DNA of 64,000 bases. Source: Terrabacter sp. MAHUQ-38. Lineage in GTDB: Bacteria; Actinomycetota; Actinomycetes; Actinomycetales; Dermatophilaceae. Where the stretch lies: NCBI RefSeq assembly GCF_014518425.1, contig NZ_JACVCU010000002.1, forward strand, positions 1-64,000, read 5' to 3'. A program made the position numbers and the translations under genes. Below, piece by piece: positions 50,838 through 60,008 of this stretch (positions within the stretch are counted from its first letter, which is position 1; each line of letters starts with the position of its first letter). Under the pieces are notes generated by a model, which saw only the letters and a list, made by a program, of their open reading frames with translations, was not told the DNA's origin and made no database searches.

Positions 50838-51596
50838 ATGGGCAAGAAGGGCACGCCCCTCGGCATCGACATCGGCGGCAGCGGCATCAAGGGAGCCCCC
50901 GTCGACCTGAAGGCGGGCGAGCTGGCCGGCAAGCGAATGCGCATCGACACGCCGAAGCCGGCCACCCCAGATGCGGTGGCCGAGGTCGTCGACGAGATCG
51001 TCGACCACTTCGCCGACGTCACGGGCGGCTCCCCCATCGGCGTGACGATCCCGGCCGTCGTCATCCGCGGCACCGTGCTGTCGGCTGCCAACATCGACCC
51101 GACGTGGATCAACACCGACGCCGAGGCCCTGATCCAGGAGCACACCGGCCGCGCCGTGACCGTCCTCAACGACGCCGACGCGGCCGGGCTCGCCGAGCTG
51201 TACTACGGCGCCGCCAAGGGCGTCACCGGCCTCGTCATCCTCACGACCCTCGGCACCGGCATCGGCACGGCCCTGATCCACGACGGCCGCCTGGTGCCCA
51301 ACTCCGAGCTCGGCCACCTCGAGATCGACGGCTACGACGCCGAGGACCGCGCAGCCTCGTCCGTCAAGGACATCGAGAACCTGTCGTGGGACGAGTACAT
51401 CGAGCGGCTGCAGACGTACTACGACACGATCGAGAAGCTCTTCTCCCCTGACCTCATCGTCGTGGGCGGCGGGATCTCGAAGGACAGCGACGAGTTCCTG
51501 CCGAAGCTGAAGCTGCGCTGCCCGATCGTGCCGGCGCAGCTGCGCAACCAGGCGGGCATCATCGGGGCGGCGCACCTCGCTGTCGACCTCGCCTGA
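50838..51596 (+). CDS. ppgK: Polyphosphate glucokinase
   Basis: Phosphorylates glucose with polyphosphate (or ATP). The 252-residue ROK-type kinase has [12 protein letters not shown] (phosphate 1), [10 protein letters not shown] (catalytic Asp), [12 protein letters not shown] (phosphate 2) and [18 protein letters not shown], the last specific to the PPGK subfamily in place of the ROK zinc site. [16 protein letters not shown] is the adenosine region. AAGGAAGCAGGGACC precedes the ATG. It links polyphosphate stores to glycolysis. Confidence 0.95.
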   Translation: MGKKGTPLGIDIGGSGIKGAPVDLKAGELAGKRMRIDTPKPATPDAVAEVVDEIVDHFADVTGGSPIGVTIPAVVIRGTVLSAANIDPTWINTDAEALIQEHTGRAVTVLNDADAAGLAELYYGAAKGVTGLVILTTLGTGIGTALIHDGRLVPNSELGHLEIDGYDAEDRAASSVKDIENLSWDEYIERLQTYYDTIEKLFSPDLIVVGGGISKDSDEFLPKLKLRCPIVPAQLRNQAGIIGAAHLAVDLA

Positions 51597-51639
51597 CCTC
51601 GCTCGCCCTCCACCTGGCTCGCCCCGGGCTTGCCCGAGC

Positions 51640-53211
51640 TCAGGAACGCCGCAGCGCCGCCAAGAGCTCGGGCGCCCGCCGGTCGAAGAGCCCTGCCCCG
51701 ACCCGGATGCCCACGAGCGCGACGACGGCACCGGTCCCGACACCCACGGCGCCCGTCGCCCACGCCGCGACGACCGAGCCCTGCCAGGCGAGCCACGCAA
51801 GGACCAGGACGGGTGACGCGAGCGCGACGGTGCCGATGCTCGCCAGCGACTGCGCGGCGATCGTGATGCCGGCCGCTCCGGGCGGCGTGTTGAAGGGGCT
51901 CTCGCCCGACGCGGGCACCGGGTAGGGCAGGACCACGCTCATGACGCTCGACACGGCATACCCCGCGCCGAGCAGGCCCAGACACAGACCGACGACGGGC
52001 ACGAGCAGGTCCCAGCGTGCGGCGACGGCGACTCCCACGACGGCATAAAGCGGCACGAGGGCGAGCGCGAGGAATGCGCCGGGCACGAGGCGGCCGCGGC
52101 GGTCGTCACGTCCGGACGTGCCGGCGACGACGTGCAGCCACAACGCGTCCGCCTCGTAGGCGACGGCGTTGTGCTCGCTCCACCCGAGGAGGAACGCGAT
52201 GAGCGGGCCCATGAGCAAGGGCGTCCACAGGAGGTCGCCGGTGTAGTACGGGACGAGCAGGGCGAGCGGCAGGAGCGGCGTCATGGCCATGCTGATCTGG
52301 TACCGGGGGTCACGTCGCCAGTACGTGATCACGCGGGCCGCGACCGCGCCCGGCGGGGTGCCGGGAAGTCGGGCGAACAGGCCGAGGTCGTCACCGACCG
52401 AGGCGCCCGAGTCGGACCGCGACACGGCCCGCGGGTTGTCGACCTGGCCACGCAGGGCGCGGGACCAGAGCCAGCCCACGAGCGCGAGCAGCGCGACCGC
52501 GAGGGCGAGCCGGACCAGGCCGGTGCCCGTCGCGCCGGCGGCGATGTCACCCGGGGCGGCCCACGCCCACCCGAGCGGTGTCCACGCCACGACCTGCGCC
52601 GCGGAGGTGGCCAGGTGGCGCAGGTCCCGGTCGAGGTTCGCCACGAGGGAGACAGCGGGCCCGATGACGACGAGCAGGAAGAGTCCGAGCACGGCCACGA
52701 CGTCGCGGCCGCGCCGGCTCGAGATCGCGTGCGTCAGGACAGCCGAGACCCAGCGGCTCGTCGTGATCGCCGTGAGCAGCCCGAGAGCCGTCGCGACGAC
52801 CGCGACGGCCGTCGACGCCGGGGTGTGCGACCACGCGACGACGACCCCGACGCAGAGGACCATCGACGCGAGCGCGGGCAGACCCACCAGCGCTGCGACG
52901 ATGAGCCCGGCCGCGAGGACGCGGTGCGGCACGGCGAACGTCGCGAACCGGCCGGGGTCGAGGGTCGGGTCGGAGCCGAAGGAGAAGAGCGGGACCACCG
53001 TCCACAGCACGGTCCCCGCCGCGCCGGCGAGCGGGATGACGACCTTGGCGGCGTCGAGCGAGGTGCGGAAGGAGGACAGGATGACCGTGAGCCCGACGAC
53101 GAGGAACGCGAAGTAGACGATGCCGATCACGGCACCGATCGCCTGCGCCCGGCTGCGACGGAAGATGTTGCGGAGCAGGGCGAGCTTCAGTCGGACGAGG
53201 TGCGCAACCAC
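51640..53211 (-). CDS. ABC exporter permease, large ABC-2-like type
   Basis: A 523-residue membrane protein with about twelve hydrophobic segments in two halves, joined by a hydrophilic part containing ALRGQVDNPRAVSRSDSGAS. The N-terminus VAHLVRLKLALLRNIFRRS is typical of actinobacterial transporter permeases of this size. Its start overlaps the ATPase gene by 25 bp, so the two form one exporter. Substrate unknown. It is convergent with ppgK. Confidence 0.82.
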   Translation of the reverse strand: MVAHLVRLKLALLRNIFRRSRAQAIGAVIGIVYFAFLVVGLTVILSSFRTSLDAAKVVIPLAGAAGTVLWTVVPLFSFGSDPTLDPGRFATFAVPHRVLAAGLIVAALVGLPALASMVLCVGVVVAWSHTPASTAVAVVATALGLLTAITTSRWVSAVLTHAISSRRGRDVVAVLGLFLLVVIGPAVSLVANLDRDLRHLATSAAQVVAWTPLGWAWAAPGDIAAGATGTGLVRLALAVALLALVGWLWSRALRGQVDNPRAVSRSDSGASVGDDLGLFARLPGTPPGAVAARVITYWRRDPRYQISMAMTPLLPLALLVPYYTGDLLWTPLLMGPLIAFLLGWSEHNAVAYEADALWLHVVAGTSGRDDRRGRLVPGAFLALALVPLYAVVGVAVAARWDLLVPVVGLCLGLLGAGYAVSSVMSVVLPYPVPASGESPFNTPPGAAGITIAAQSLASIGTVALASPVLVLAWLAWQGSVVAAWATGAVGVGTGAVVALVGIRVGAGLFDRRAPELLAALRRS

Positions 53212-53993
53212 GACAGCCCCACCACCTCGGTCGAGCCCCCGACGAGGTCGACGAACCGCTCCTCCAGGGACCGGCCCGCACGCACTGCCTCGACCTCGCC
53301 TGCCGCAAGCACCTGACCGTCGGAGATGACCGCGACGTGCGAGCAGATGCGCTCGACGAGGTCCATGACGTGGCTCGAGAGAACGACGGTGCCCCCAGCG
53401 CCGACGTAGTCCGCGAGGATCCGACGGATCGTCGCGGCCGAGACCGGGTCGACGGCCTCGAAGGGCTCGTCGAGCACGAGCACGCGCGGGGCGTGGACGA
53501 GGGCCGAGGCGAGGGTGACCTTCTTCGTCATGCCGGCGGAGTAGTCGACGACGAGCTTGCCCTGTGCCTCGGAGAGCCCGAGCGCCACGACCAGCTCGGC
53601 GGCCCGCTCCGACGCGAGGTCACGCGACATCCCACGCAGCAGGCCGGCATACGTGATGAGCTGCAGACCGGTGAGACGGTCGAAGAGCTTGAGGCCGTCG
53701 GGCAGCACCCCGATCAGTCGCTTGGCGGCGACCGGGTCGGACCACACGTCGCGGCCGAGGACGAACGCCTGCCCGGCGTCGGGTCGCAGCAGACCGGTCA
53801 CCATCGACAGGGTCGTCGTCTTGCCCGCGCCGTTGGGTCCGACGAGCCCGAAGAAGGAACCACGGGGCACGTCGAGGTCGATGCCCTTCACCGCGACGAG
53901 GTCGCCGAAGCGCTTGCCCAACCCGCGCAGGGCGATGGCCGGACCGTCGTGTGGATCGCCCTGTGGCGCAGGCAGATCGGCGATGCCACTCAC
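53187..53993 (-). CDS. ABC transporter ATP-binding protein
   Basis: A 268-residue ATPase partner of the downstream permease. Walker A GPNGAGKTT; the signature reads VDYSAGMTKKV, a departure from LSGGQ; Walker B is VLVLDEPFEAVDP; HVMDLVERI carries the switch His region. GTG at 53993 starts the gene 22 bp after the metallo-beta-lactamase-fold gene on the same strand. The Ala-Gly-Met signature occurs in several actinobacterial ABC-2 ATPases. Confidence 0.88.
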   Translation of the reverse strand: MSGIADLPAPQGDPHDGPAIALRGLGKRFGDLVAVKGIDLDVPRGSFFGLVGPNGAGKTTTLSMVTGLLRPDAGQAFVLGRDVWSDPVAAKRLIGVLPDGLKLFDRLTGLQLITYAGLLRGMSRDLASERAAELVVALGLSEAQGKLVVDYSAGMTKKVTLASALVHAPRVLVLDEPFEAVDPVSAATIRRILADYVGAGGTVVLSSHVMDLVERICSHVAVISDGQVLAAGEVEAVRAGRSLEERFVDLVGGSTEVVGLSWLRTSSD

Positions 53994-54015
53994 GTCGCTC
54001 CCGGAGTCCCCGAGC

Positions 54016-54669
54016 TCAGAACGTCGCGGACTCGGCGTCGCGCAGCGCGGTGTACGTCAGGCCCTCGACACCGGAGAACTGCTCGATGTGGCCGGAGTAC
54101 ATCTTGTGCCCGACGTCGCTGAGCAGCGCGTCGTGGATGGGGATGAAGACCTTCGGGGCGATGCGGCCGACGAAGTCGATCGAGTCGCGGCTCGCTGCCC
54201 ATGGGGCGTTGAGCGGATGCGCGAGCACGTCGACCTGACCCGGCTCGCCGTCGTACGCGTCGCCGGGGTGGAAGATCGACGGCTCACCGTCCGCACGCAG
54301 CACGACGCCGACATTGGGGATGCGTGGCATCGCCGGATGGTTGAACGCGTGCAGCTCGCCGACCGGTGAGACCGTGACGTCGCCGACGACGAAGTCCTCC
54401 CCCTGTCGCGAGGGCACCGCATCGAGCCCCTCGCCGCGCAGCTTCTCGGCCGTCAGTGGGTCGGTGTGGACGGTCGCCGCCGGGTTGGCGCGCAGCAGGG
54501 CGGGGACCCGCTCCGGGTCGAAGTGGTCGGCATGGTTGTGGGTCACGAGGACGGCATCGAGGCTGGTCAGGTCCTCGAAACCGGACGAGAAGCTGCCCGG
54601 GTCGATGAGGATGCGGCGGTCCGCGAGCTCGACGAGGAGGCAGGCATGTCCGAGATGAGTCACGCGCAT
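54016..54669 (-). CDS. MBL-fold metal-dependent hydrolase, UlaG-like
   Basis: A 217-residue metallo-beta-lactamase-fold protein. The metal motif THNHADHFD has His44, His46, Asp48 and His49. IFHPGDAYDGEPG contributes the bridging Asp, and FIPIHDALLSD near the C-terminus gives the last His. The N-terminus MRVTHLGHACLLVE fits the UlaG/YtxM-like subgroup with small, often phosphoester or lactone substrates; the actual one is unknown. A near-consensus -10 (TTAGGT) lies 6 nt before the ATG. Confidence 0.85.
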   Translation of the reverse strand: MRVTHLGHACLLVELADRRILIDPGSFSSGFEDLTSLDAVLVTHNHADHFDPERVPALLRANPAATVHTDPLTAEKLRGEGLDAVPSRQGEDFVVGDVTVSPVGELHAFNHPAMPRIPNVGVVLRADGEPSIFHPGDAYDGEPGQVDVLAHPLNAPWAASRDSIDFVGRIAPKVFIPIHDALLSDVGHKMYSGHIEQFSGVEGLTYTALRDAESATF

Positions 54670-54746
54670 GTCCCCACCTAATCACGCGCGACCGGGGCGC
54701 ATCCCCGAGTCCCTGATCTCCCAGCTCGAGTCCCCGCTGCCCGGCC

Positions 54747-56351
54747 TCACACGATCGTGAAGTTGACCATCATGGCCATGTCTTCGTGCTCGAGGTTGTG
54801 GCAGTGCATGACGTAGCGCCCGCGGTAGCCCTCGATCCGGGTGAGGACCTCGACGACCTCACCGGGCCGAAGGTCGATCGTGTCCTTCCAGCCGAGGTCG
54901 CCGCCGCGCGGGTCGCCGCCGTTGCGTCCGACCACCTGCATCCGGAGCGCATGTACGTGGACCGGATGGTGCACGTCCGTCGTGAAACGCCACCGTTCGA
55001 CCGTTCCGAGCACGGGCCGGGCGACGTCCGCACCACTGGCGAAGGTGACGCCGTTGACGGTCCACAGGTGTCCGGACGGGTGCGCCCGGCCATGCTGCGA
55101 GCGACCACCACCTCCGCCGCCGTCAGCGCGTAGCTGGAAGTGGAAGCTCCGGGTCGCCGTGACCTCGCGCGGGTCGATGACGCGCATCGATGCCGCTGAT
55201 GCGAGCGCCTCCGGCACCCGACTCTCGTCAGCGGCCTTGCGTGCGACGACGAACTGGAGGATCAGGATCCCCCCGACGACGTCCGGGTCGAGCGTGTCCC
55301 GCAGGGTGACCCGTGCCCCGACCGGCAGACCGCCGAAGTCGACGACGACATCGGACCGCTCACCCTGCGCCACGACGATCGAGCCACGTTGCAGCGGTCG
55401 CTCGAGCAGTCCTTGGTCGGACCCGACCTGGACGAACGGCCGCGCGGATCCGTGTCCGTCGAGCACCAGCTCGTAGCGCCGTGCGGACGACGCGTTGAGG
55501 ACGCGGAGGCGGTAGCGCGCCGCATCGACCTCGTGGACCGGCCACGGTGCACCGTTGACGAGGACGACGTCGCCGAGCACCCCGCCCATGAACCGCGACT
55601 GCACGCCGGGCCCGCGCCGATCGGCGAACAACGCCGGATACAGCAGGTCACCGTCTGCACCGAAGGAACGGTCCGCGATGACGAGCGGCAGGTCCCGCTC
55701 GCCGGTCGGCAGCCCGAGTGCGGCGTCCTGCTCATCCTCGACGACAAACATCCCGGCGAGCCCGCGGTAGACGTTCGGAGCGGTGAAGTCCATGGCGTGG
55801 TCGTGATACCAGAGCGTGGCCGCACGCTGCTTCAGCGGGAACTCGTAGGTGCGCGTCACCGACGTCGAGGTGCCCTGCGGTCCCATCACGGTCGGTTCAG
55901 AAACCCCCTGCGGCAGAACATAATCCGTGGGGTATCCGTCCGAGGCCGGTGGTGTCTGACCACCATGGAGGTGCAGCACGGTCGGGACCGAGAGCTCGTT
56001 GCGCAGCACGACGTCGAGCGCCCGAGCTCTGCGACCCCGGATCGTCGGCCCGGGAAAGGTGCCGTCGTAACCCCAGATGCGGGTGTGCCGACCCGGGAGG
56101 ATCTCGAACTCGGACTCGCGTGCCACGAGTTCGACACGGTCCCGACCGCCCGGTCCCCGTCCACGAACTACCTTGGCCTCGCGGGGGATCGGAAGCGGCA
56201 CGCGGAACCGTTCTGGCAGGGGCCCGGCGCTGCGCAGAAGGGCACCCGTCGACCCTACGGGACTCCCCGCAGCGCGCCAGAGCCCACCCGTGGCCGCGAC
56301 CGCCCCGCCGACGCCGAGGATCCCGAGGACCTGTCGACGGCTCGCCCTCAT
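54747..56351 (-). CDS. Tat-exported multicopper oxidase
   Basis: A 534-residue three-cupredoxin oxidase. The N-terminus MRASRRQVLGILGVGGAVA is a Tat-type leader. Copper ligands appear in order: HLHGG (HxH), WYHDHAMD (HxH), HHPVHVHAL (HxxHxH) and HCHNLEHEDM, where the final Met is the type 1 axial ligand. A glycine- and His-bearing insert (DGGGGGGRSQHGRAH) before the last domain is unusual. Likely roles are copper or metal oxidation or phenol oxidation outside the membrane. ATG 56351 overlaps the stop of the small membrane gene (ATGA). Confidence 0.92.
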   Translation of the reverse strand: MRASRRQVLGILGVGGAVAATGGLWRAAGSPVGSTGALLRSAGPLPERFRVPLPIPREAKVVRGRGPGGRDRVELVARESEFEILPGRHTRIWGYDGTFPGPTIRGRRARALDVVLRNELSVPTVLHLHGGQTPPASDGYPTDYVLPQGVSEPTVMGPQGTSTSVTRTYEFPLKQRAATLWYHDHAMDFTAPNVYRGLAGMFVVEDEQDAALGLPTGERDLPLVIADRSFGADGDLLYPALFADRRGPGVQSRFMGGVLGDVVLVNGAPWPVHEVDAARYRLRVLNASSARRYELVLDGHGSARPFVQVGSDQGLLERPLQRGSIVVAQGERSDVVVDFGGLPVGARVTLRDTLDPDVVGGILILQFVVARKAADESRVPEALASAASMRVIDPREVTATRSFHFQLRADGGGGGGRSQHGRAHPSGHLWTVNGVTFASGADVARPVLGTVERWRFTTDVHHPVHVHALRMQVVGRNGGDPRGGDLGWKDTIDLRPGEVVEVLTRIEGYRGRYVMHCHNLEHEDMAMMVNFTIV

Positions 56352-56797
56352 GGCGCGCCCACCCGCGCCGGTCGGGTGCCGAGCCGTCGCGGTGACCAGG
56401 CCCAACCCAGCATGGCCAACCCCGTCGCGACGATGGCGACGCCGAGTGGCAGGTGCACGCCGAGGCTTCGGTTGTAGCCGGCGACGACCTGCACGACGGT
56501 CAGCACCGACAGGAGCCCCGACGCGACAAGCGGGAAGGGACTGAAGCGACCCGGTCGCCAGGCGAGAAACGCTGCGGCACAAACGATCCAGGTGAGTGGG
56601 ATGATCCCACCCCCGATCGCACCGTGGGGTTTGAGAGCCTCGTAGGAGCCCTCGAGGAACCGTCCGGCGAGCACCGGTTGCGCGACGAGCAGAGCGGCGT
56701 AGGGCACGAGGACGATACGCAACGGCCACAGCAGGACGCGTCGAGGCTGGGAGGGAGCGGCGCCGGGCGCCGGGCGGAGCTGCGTGGGAGCGGACAC
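56348..56797 (-). CDS. Small membrane protein coupled to the multicopper oxidase
   Basis: A 149-residue protein with four hydrophobic helices: LRIVLVPYAALLVAQPVLAG, GIIPLTWIVCAAAFLA, LVASGLLSVLTVVQVVAG and LPLGVAIVATGLAMLGWAW. No cysteine pair or metal motif stands out. The spacing resembles small quinone- or cytochrome-associated subunits, but the family is not recognised. ATGA overlap with the oxidase gene implies a joint role, perhaps in electron or copper delivery. Confidence 0.65.
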   Translation of the reverse strand: MSAPTQLRPAPGAAPSQPRRVLLWPLRIVLVPYAALLVAQPVLAGRFLEGSYEALKPHGAIGGGIIPLTWIVCAAAFLAWRPGRFSPFPLVASGLLSVLTVVQVVAGYNRSLGVHLPLGVAIVATGLAMLGWAWSPRRLGTRPARVGAP

Positions 56798-56926
56798 GGT
56801 TCGACCGTACGAACGGAGACGCAGCCGCCGCGTCCGTCAGGGCGCTACGGCGACTACGTCGCTGGTCGTATGCCGCTCGGCTCGCTCTGCGTCACGGCGC
56901 TGACTCCGCCCGCGGCCGCGTCGTCA

Positions 56927-56932
56927 TACGCT
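56927..56932 (+). promoter_or_regulatory. -10 box of histidine kinase gene, leaderless
   Basis: TACGCT lies 6 nt before the in-frame GTG at 56939, which is therefore preferred to the ATG at 56870. Confidence 0.6.
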
Positions 56933-56938
56933 CGGTCC

Positions 56939-58162
56939 GTGACGACGAGGGCGCGGTGGGCGAGCGGCGCGGACCGGGACCCCATGGCCACCGGGGGCTG
57001 GGGCCCGAGCGCGCAGGTGACGGACGGCGTACTGGCGGCATTCACCTTCGTCGCGGTGGCCATCCCCATGGCGACGAACCACCCCGGCAGGGAGGACCGG
57101 CCGGTCGACGCGATCTCCTGGCTCCTCCCCGTCATCCTGTCCGCCGCCATGGTCCTGCGACGGCGGTGGCCTGTGCGGGTCCTCATCGCCTCGAGCGCGG
57201 TCATCCTCGGCTACTACGCCCTGCACTACCCGCCGGTGGGCCTCGAGCTGCCGCTGGCCCCGGCGTTCTACACCGTGGCCGAGGCGGGTCGCCTCTGGTG
57301 GGGGGTCGGCATCGGCGTCGTGCTCCAGGCCGTCGCGTTCAGCGCGCGGATCATGCAGGGCCAGGACGAGCGGGTCCTCTTCGGCTTCGAGCTGTCGCCG
57401 GCGATCGCGATCACCGCGGCGGCGCTCGCCCTCGGTGACTCGGCGCGCAACCGACGACGCCAACGGGCCGAGCGCGCCCGGGGCGAGGCGGCGGCGGCCA
57501 CGGAGCACGAGCTCGAGGCGAAGCGACGGGTCGAGCAGGAGCGCGTCCACCTGGCTCGCGAGCTGCACGACGTGCTCGCGCACACCGTCTCCGTCATCGG
57601 CCTGCAGGCCGGGGTCGCCGCGGAGGCCATCGAGGACGACGACCGGGTCGCCGCAGCGCGGGCCGTCGAGTCGATCCGCGGCACGAGCCATGAGGCGATG
57701 CGGGACCTGCGTGCGGCCCTGGGCCTCCTTCGTGGCGAGGCCCGCGCCGGCGAGGACGACGGCCGGGCCCCGGTCGGCTCGGTGGGGCACCTCGAGCCGC
57801 TCGCCGACACCGCGCGCGCCACGGGTCTGGACGTACGCCTCGACCTCTCGACCGACCTTCCGCCGCTCACGGCCGCGGTGGACGCGACCGTCTACCGGGT
57901 CGTGCAGGAGTCACTGACCAACGTGCTGCGCCACTCGGGCGCCGAGCACGTGGTCGTGCGCCTCGCCCGCGGCGACGGCTACCTCGACATCACGGTCACG
58001 GACGACGGTGGTGGGGTGGCCGACGGGTCCGAGGACGGTGCAGTGAACGGCGGCCACGGCATCCGGGGGATGCGCGAGCGGGTCGCGCTGGTCGGGGGCC
58101 GGCTCGAGGCGGGCCCTGTGCCGAGCGGTGGCTTCGCCGTCCGTGTCAGGCTGCCACTGTGA
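56939..58162 (+). CDS. NarL-type sensor histidine kinase
   Basis: A 407-residue kinase. Six hydrophobic segments lie in the first 165 residues (no large extracellular domain), then a coiled linker (RNRRRQRAERARGEAAAATE), the HisKA_3 box with His210 in ELHDVLAHTVSVIGLQAG, and an HATPase domain (VQESLTNVLRHSG, TDDGGGVA, GHGIRGMRERV). Its stop overlaps the response regulator gene (GTGA). It faces the multicopper oxidase operon across 140 bp, so that operon is a possible target. The ligand is unknown. Confidence 0.9.
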   Translation: MTTRARWASGADRDPMATGGWGPSAQVTDGVLAAFTFVAVAIPMATNHPGREDRPVDAISWLLPVILSAAMVLRRRWPVRVLIASSAVILGYYALHYPPVGLELPLAPAFYTVAEAGRLWWGVGIGVVLQAVAFSARIMQGQDERVLFGFELSPAIAITAAALALGDSARNRRRQRAERARGEAAAATEHELEAKRRVEQERVHLARELHDVLAHTVSVIGLQAGVAAEAIEDDDRVAAARAVESIRGTSHEAMRDLRAALGLLRGEARAGEDDGRAPVGSVGHLEPLADTARATGLDVRLDLSTDLPPLTAAVDATVYRVVQESLTNVLRHSGAEHVVVRLARGDGYLDITVTDDGGGVADGSEDGAVNGGHGIRGMRERVALVGGRLEAGPVPSGGFAVRVRLPL

Positions 58163-58608
58163 GCGAGATCGACCGAGCGGGCCGCCACGGTGACGAGGCT
58201 GCGGAGACGACCGCGCCGATCCGCGTCGCCGTCGTCGATGACCAGCCCCTCGTGCGCGAGGGGCCGCGGGCACTGCTCGAACGCGCCGGAGACATCCAGG
58301 TCGTCGGGGAGGCCGGCGACGGCCGCGAGGGGATCGCGCTCGTCCGTCGGACGCGTCCGCGCGTGGTGCTCATGGACGTGCGCATGCCCGGGATCGACGG
58401 CATCACCGCCACCTCGACGATCCTGGACGACCCGGACCTCGTCCGGACGGCCGTCGTCGTCCTGACGACGTTCGACACCGATCGCCATGTGTTCGACGCC
58501 ATCCGGGCCGGTGCTGCCGGGTTCCTGCTCAAGGACACGAGCCCCGATGCCCTGCGCGATGCCGTGCGGGTCGTGGCGCGGGGAGAGGCGCTCCTCTCCC
58601 CGCCGTGA
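58159..58608 (+). CDS. Response regulator receiver domain (split from its DNA-binding half)
   Basis: A 149-residue receiver with phosphoacceptor Asp73 (LMDVRMPGIDG), acidic pair Asp27/Asp28, Thr103 and Lys125. The usual Phe of REGFRALL is Pro36. In NarL regulators the chain continues after ALLSP into a linker and LuxR-type HTH. Here a TGA ends it at 58606-58608, and the HTH continues in the next frame from a GTG that overlaps the stop (GTGA). This is either a one-nucleotide frameshift (or sequencing error) or a two-protein arrangement made by coupled re-initiation. Confidence 0.85.
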   Translation: MSEIDRAGRHGDEAAETTAPIRVAVVDDQPLVREGPRALLERAGDIQVVGEAGDGREGIALVRRTRPRVVLMDVRMPGIDGITATSTILDDPDLVRTAVVVLTTFDTDRHVFDAIRAGAAGFLLKDTSPDALRDAVRVVARGEALLSPP

Positions 58609-58874
58609 CCGCACGGGTCATGGCCGCTGCCCGCACCGGGGTCGCCTCGCCCGAGGCCCTCGCGCAGATCGAGGGCCTCACCGAACGGGAGCGCGAGGTC
58701 CTCGCCACCGTCGGGCGTGGCCTGAGCAACGACGAGATCGCGGCGCTGCTGTTCATCAGCCCGGCCACGGCGCGGACCCACGTGGGCCGGCTCCTGACGA
58801 AGACGTCGGCGCGTGACCGCGCGGGTCTCGTCGCGCTCGCCTACGAGGCAGGACTCGTCCGGCCGGGTGGGTGA
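58605..58874 (+). CDS. LuxR/NarL-type DNA-binding domain (second half of split response regulator)
   Basis: An 89-residue stretch with the short interdomain linker VTARVMAAARTGVASPE, and then the full HTH: LTEREREVLATVGRGLSNDE, with ATARTHVGRLLTKTSARDR as the recognition helix region. Nothing in the HTH looks decayed. GTG 58605 overlaps the receiver stop by 4 nt, the same junction type used between other coupled genes here. Missing a single base restores the usual 210-240-residue regulator. Confidence 0.82.
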   Translation: MTARVMAAARTGVASPEALAQIEGLTEREREVLATVGRGLSNDEIAALLFISPATARTHVGRLLTKTSARDRAGLVALAYEAGLVRPGG

Positions 58875-58937
58875 CGGAGGCTGCCACCCGATCGCGACGG
58901 ATCGAGCAGCAGCCACCGCACCGCATCAGCGCGAGGT

Positions 58938-59954
58938 TCAGGCGTCGATGCTCGACATGTCGCCGTACCGCTCCCCCGCGACCGCCCCGCGCGGCACGGC
59001 CACCTCGATGGCGGCGAGGTCGTCGGCCGTCAGCTCGACCGAGACGGCGGCGACGTTCTCCTCGAGATAGGGCACGCGCTTGGTGCCCGGGATGGGCGCG
59101 ATGTCGTCGCCCTGGGCGAGCACCCAGGCGAGCGCGAGCTGACCGGCTGTCGCGCCCTTGGTCTTGGCGATCTCGCGCAGCCGTGCGACGAGGGCGAGGT
59201 TGGACTCGAGGGCGTCGCCCTGGAAGCGCGGGAAGTACGCCGTTCGGCGCGAGTCCGCCGACTCCAGGTCGTCGGACCTGGTGATGGCGCCCGTGAGGAT
59301 GCCACGCCCCAGTGGCGAGTACGGCACGAGCCCGATGCCCAGTTCGCGCAGGGTCGGCAGGATCTCGTCCTCGACGTCGCGCGTGAAGAGCGAGTACTCG
59401 GTCTGGAGGGCGGTGATCGGGTGGACGGCGTGGGCCCTGCGGATCGTCTCGGGCGAGGCCTCGGAGAGGCCCAGGTGGCGCACCTTGCCCGCCTCGACGA
59501 GCTCGGCCATGGCGCCGACGGTCTCCTCGATCGGGACCGTCTTGTCGACGCGGTGCTGGTAGTAGAGGTCGATGTGGTCGACGCCCAGCCGCCGGAGCGA
59601 CGCCTCGGCGGCAGACCGCACGTACTCGGGCCGGCCGTTGATGCCCAGACGAGTGCCGTCGGCCGCGCGTTCGTTGCCGAACTTCGTGGCCAGCACGACG
59701 CCGTCGCGTCGATCGGCGACGGCCCGGCCCACGAGCTTCTCGTTGGTGAAGGGCCCGTACATGTCGGCCGTGTCGAGGAAGGTGACGCCGAGGTCGAGGG
59801 CTCGGTGGATGGTGGCGATACCTTGGGCCTCGTCGCCGGTGCCGTAGAACTCCGACATCCCCATGCAGCCGAGCCCGATGCTCGACACGGTCAGCGGGGA
59901 GGCGACACCGAGCGTGCGGCGCCCGAGGCTGGTGGTCGTTTCGTTCGTGGTCAT
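58938..59954 (-). CDS. Aldo/keto reductase
   Basis: A 338-residue NADPH-dependent reductase of the AKR superfamily. The catalytic tetrad is Asp61 and Tyr66 ([11 protein letters not shown]), Lys91 (ATKFGNE) and His134 (YYQHRVD). The C-terminal [23 protein letters not shown] is the cofactor-binding loop, written here as landmark. This sequence type (AKR13-like) reduces aldehydes or quinones. ATG 59954 is preferred to an in-frame TTG at 59966 that is part of the promoter. A MerR-type operator lies 15 bp upstream and the merR gene is next, so it is probably induced by the aldehyde or electrophile sensed by that regulator. Confidence 0.92.
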   Translation of the reverse strand: MTTNETTTSLGRRTLGVASPLTVSSIGLGCMGMSEFYGTGDEAQGIATIHRALDLGVTFLDTADMYGPFTNEKLVGRAVADRRDGVVLATKFGNERAADGTRLGINGRPEYVRSAAEASLRRLGVDHIDLYYQHRVDKTVPIEETVGAMAELVEAGKVRHLGLSEASPETIRRAHAVHPITALQTEYSLFTRDVEDEILPTLRELGIGLVPYSPLGRGILTGAITRSDDLESADSRRTAYFPRFQGDALESNLALVARLREIAKTKGATAGQLALAWVLAQGDDIAPIPGTKRVPYLEENVAAVSVELTADDLAAIEVAVPRGAVAGERYGDMSSIDA

Positions 59955-59968
59955 GACTCGAGTCAAGA

Positions 59969-59992
59969 CCTTTGAGCGCGCTCGAAGTCAAG
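59969..59992 (-). promoter_or_regulatory. MerR-type operator/promoter of aldo/keto reductase gene
   Basis: On the minus strand, CTTGACTTCGAGCGCGCTCAAAGG starts with a -35 (TTGACT) and holds a near-perfect dyad, CTTCGAGCGC/GCGCTCAAAG, in the position MerR activators use between -35 and -10. The same sequence recurs before the merR gene. Confidence 0.75.
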
Positions 59993-60008
59993 CGGTGCGC
60001 CGGCGGTC

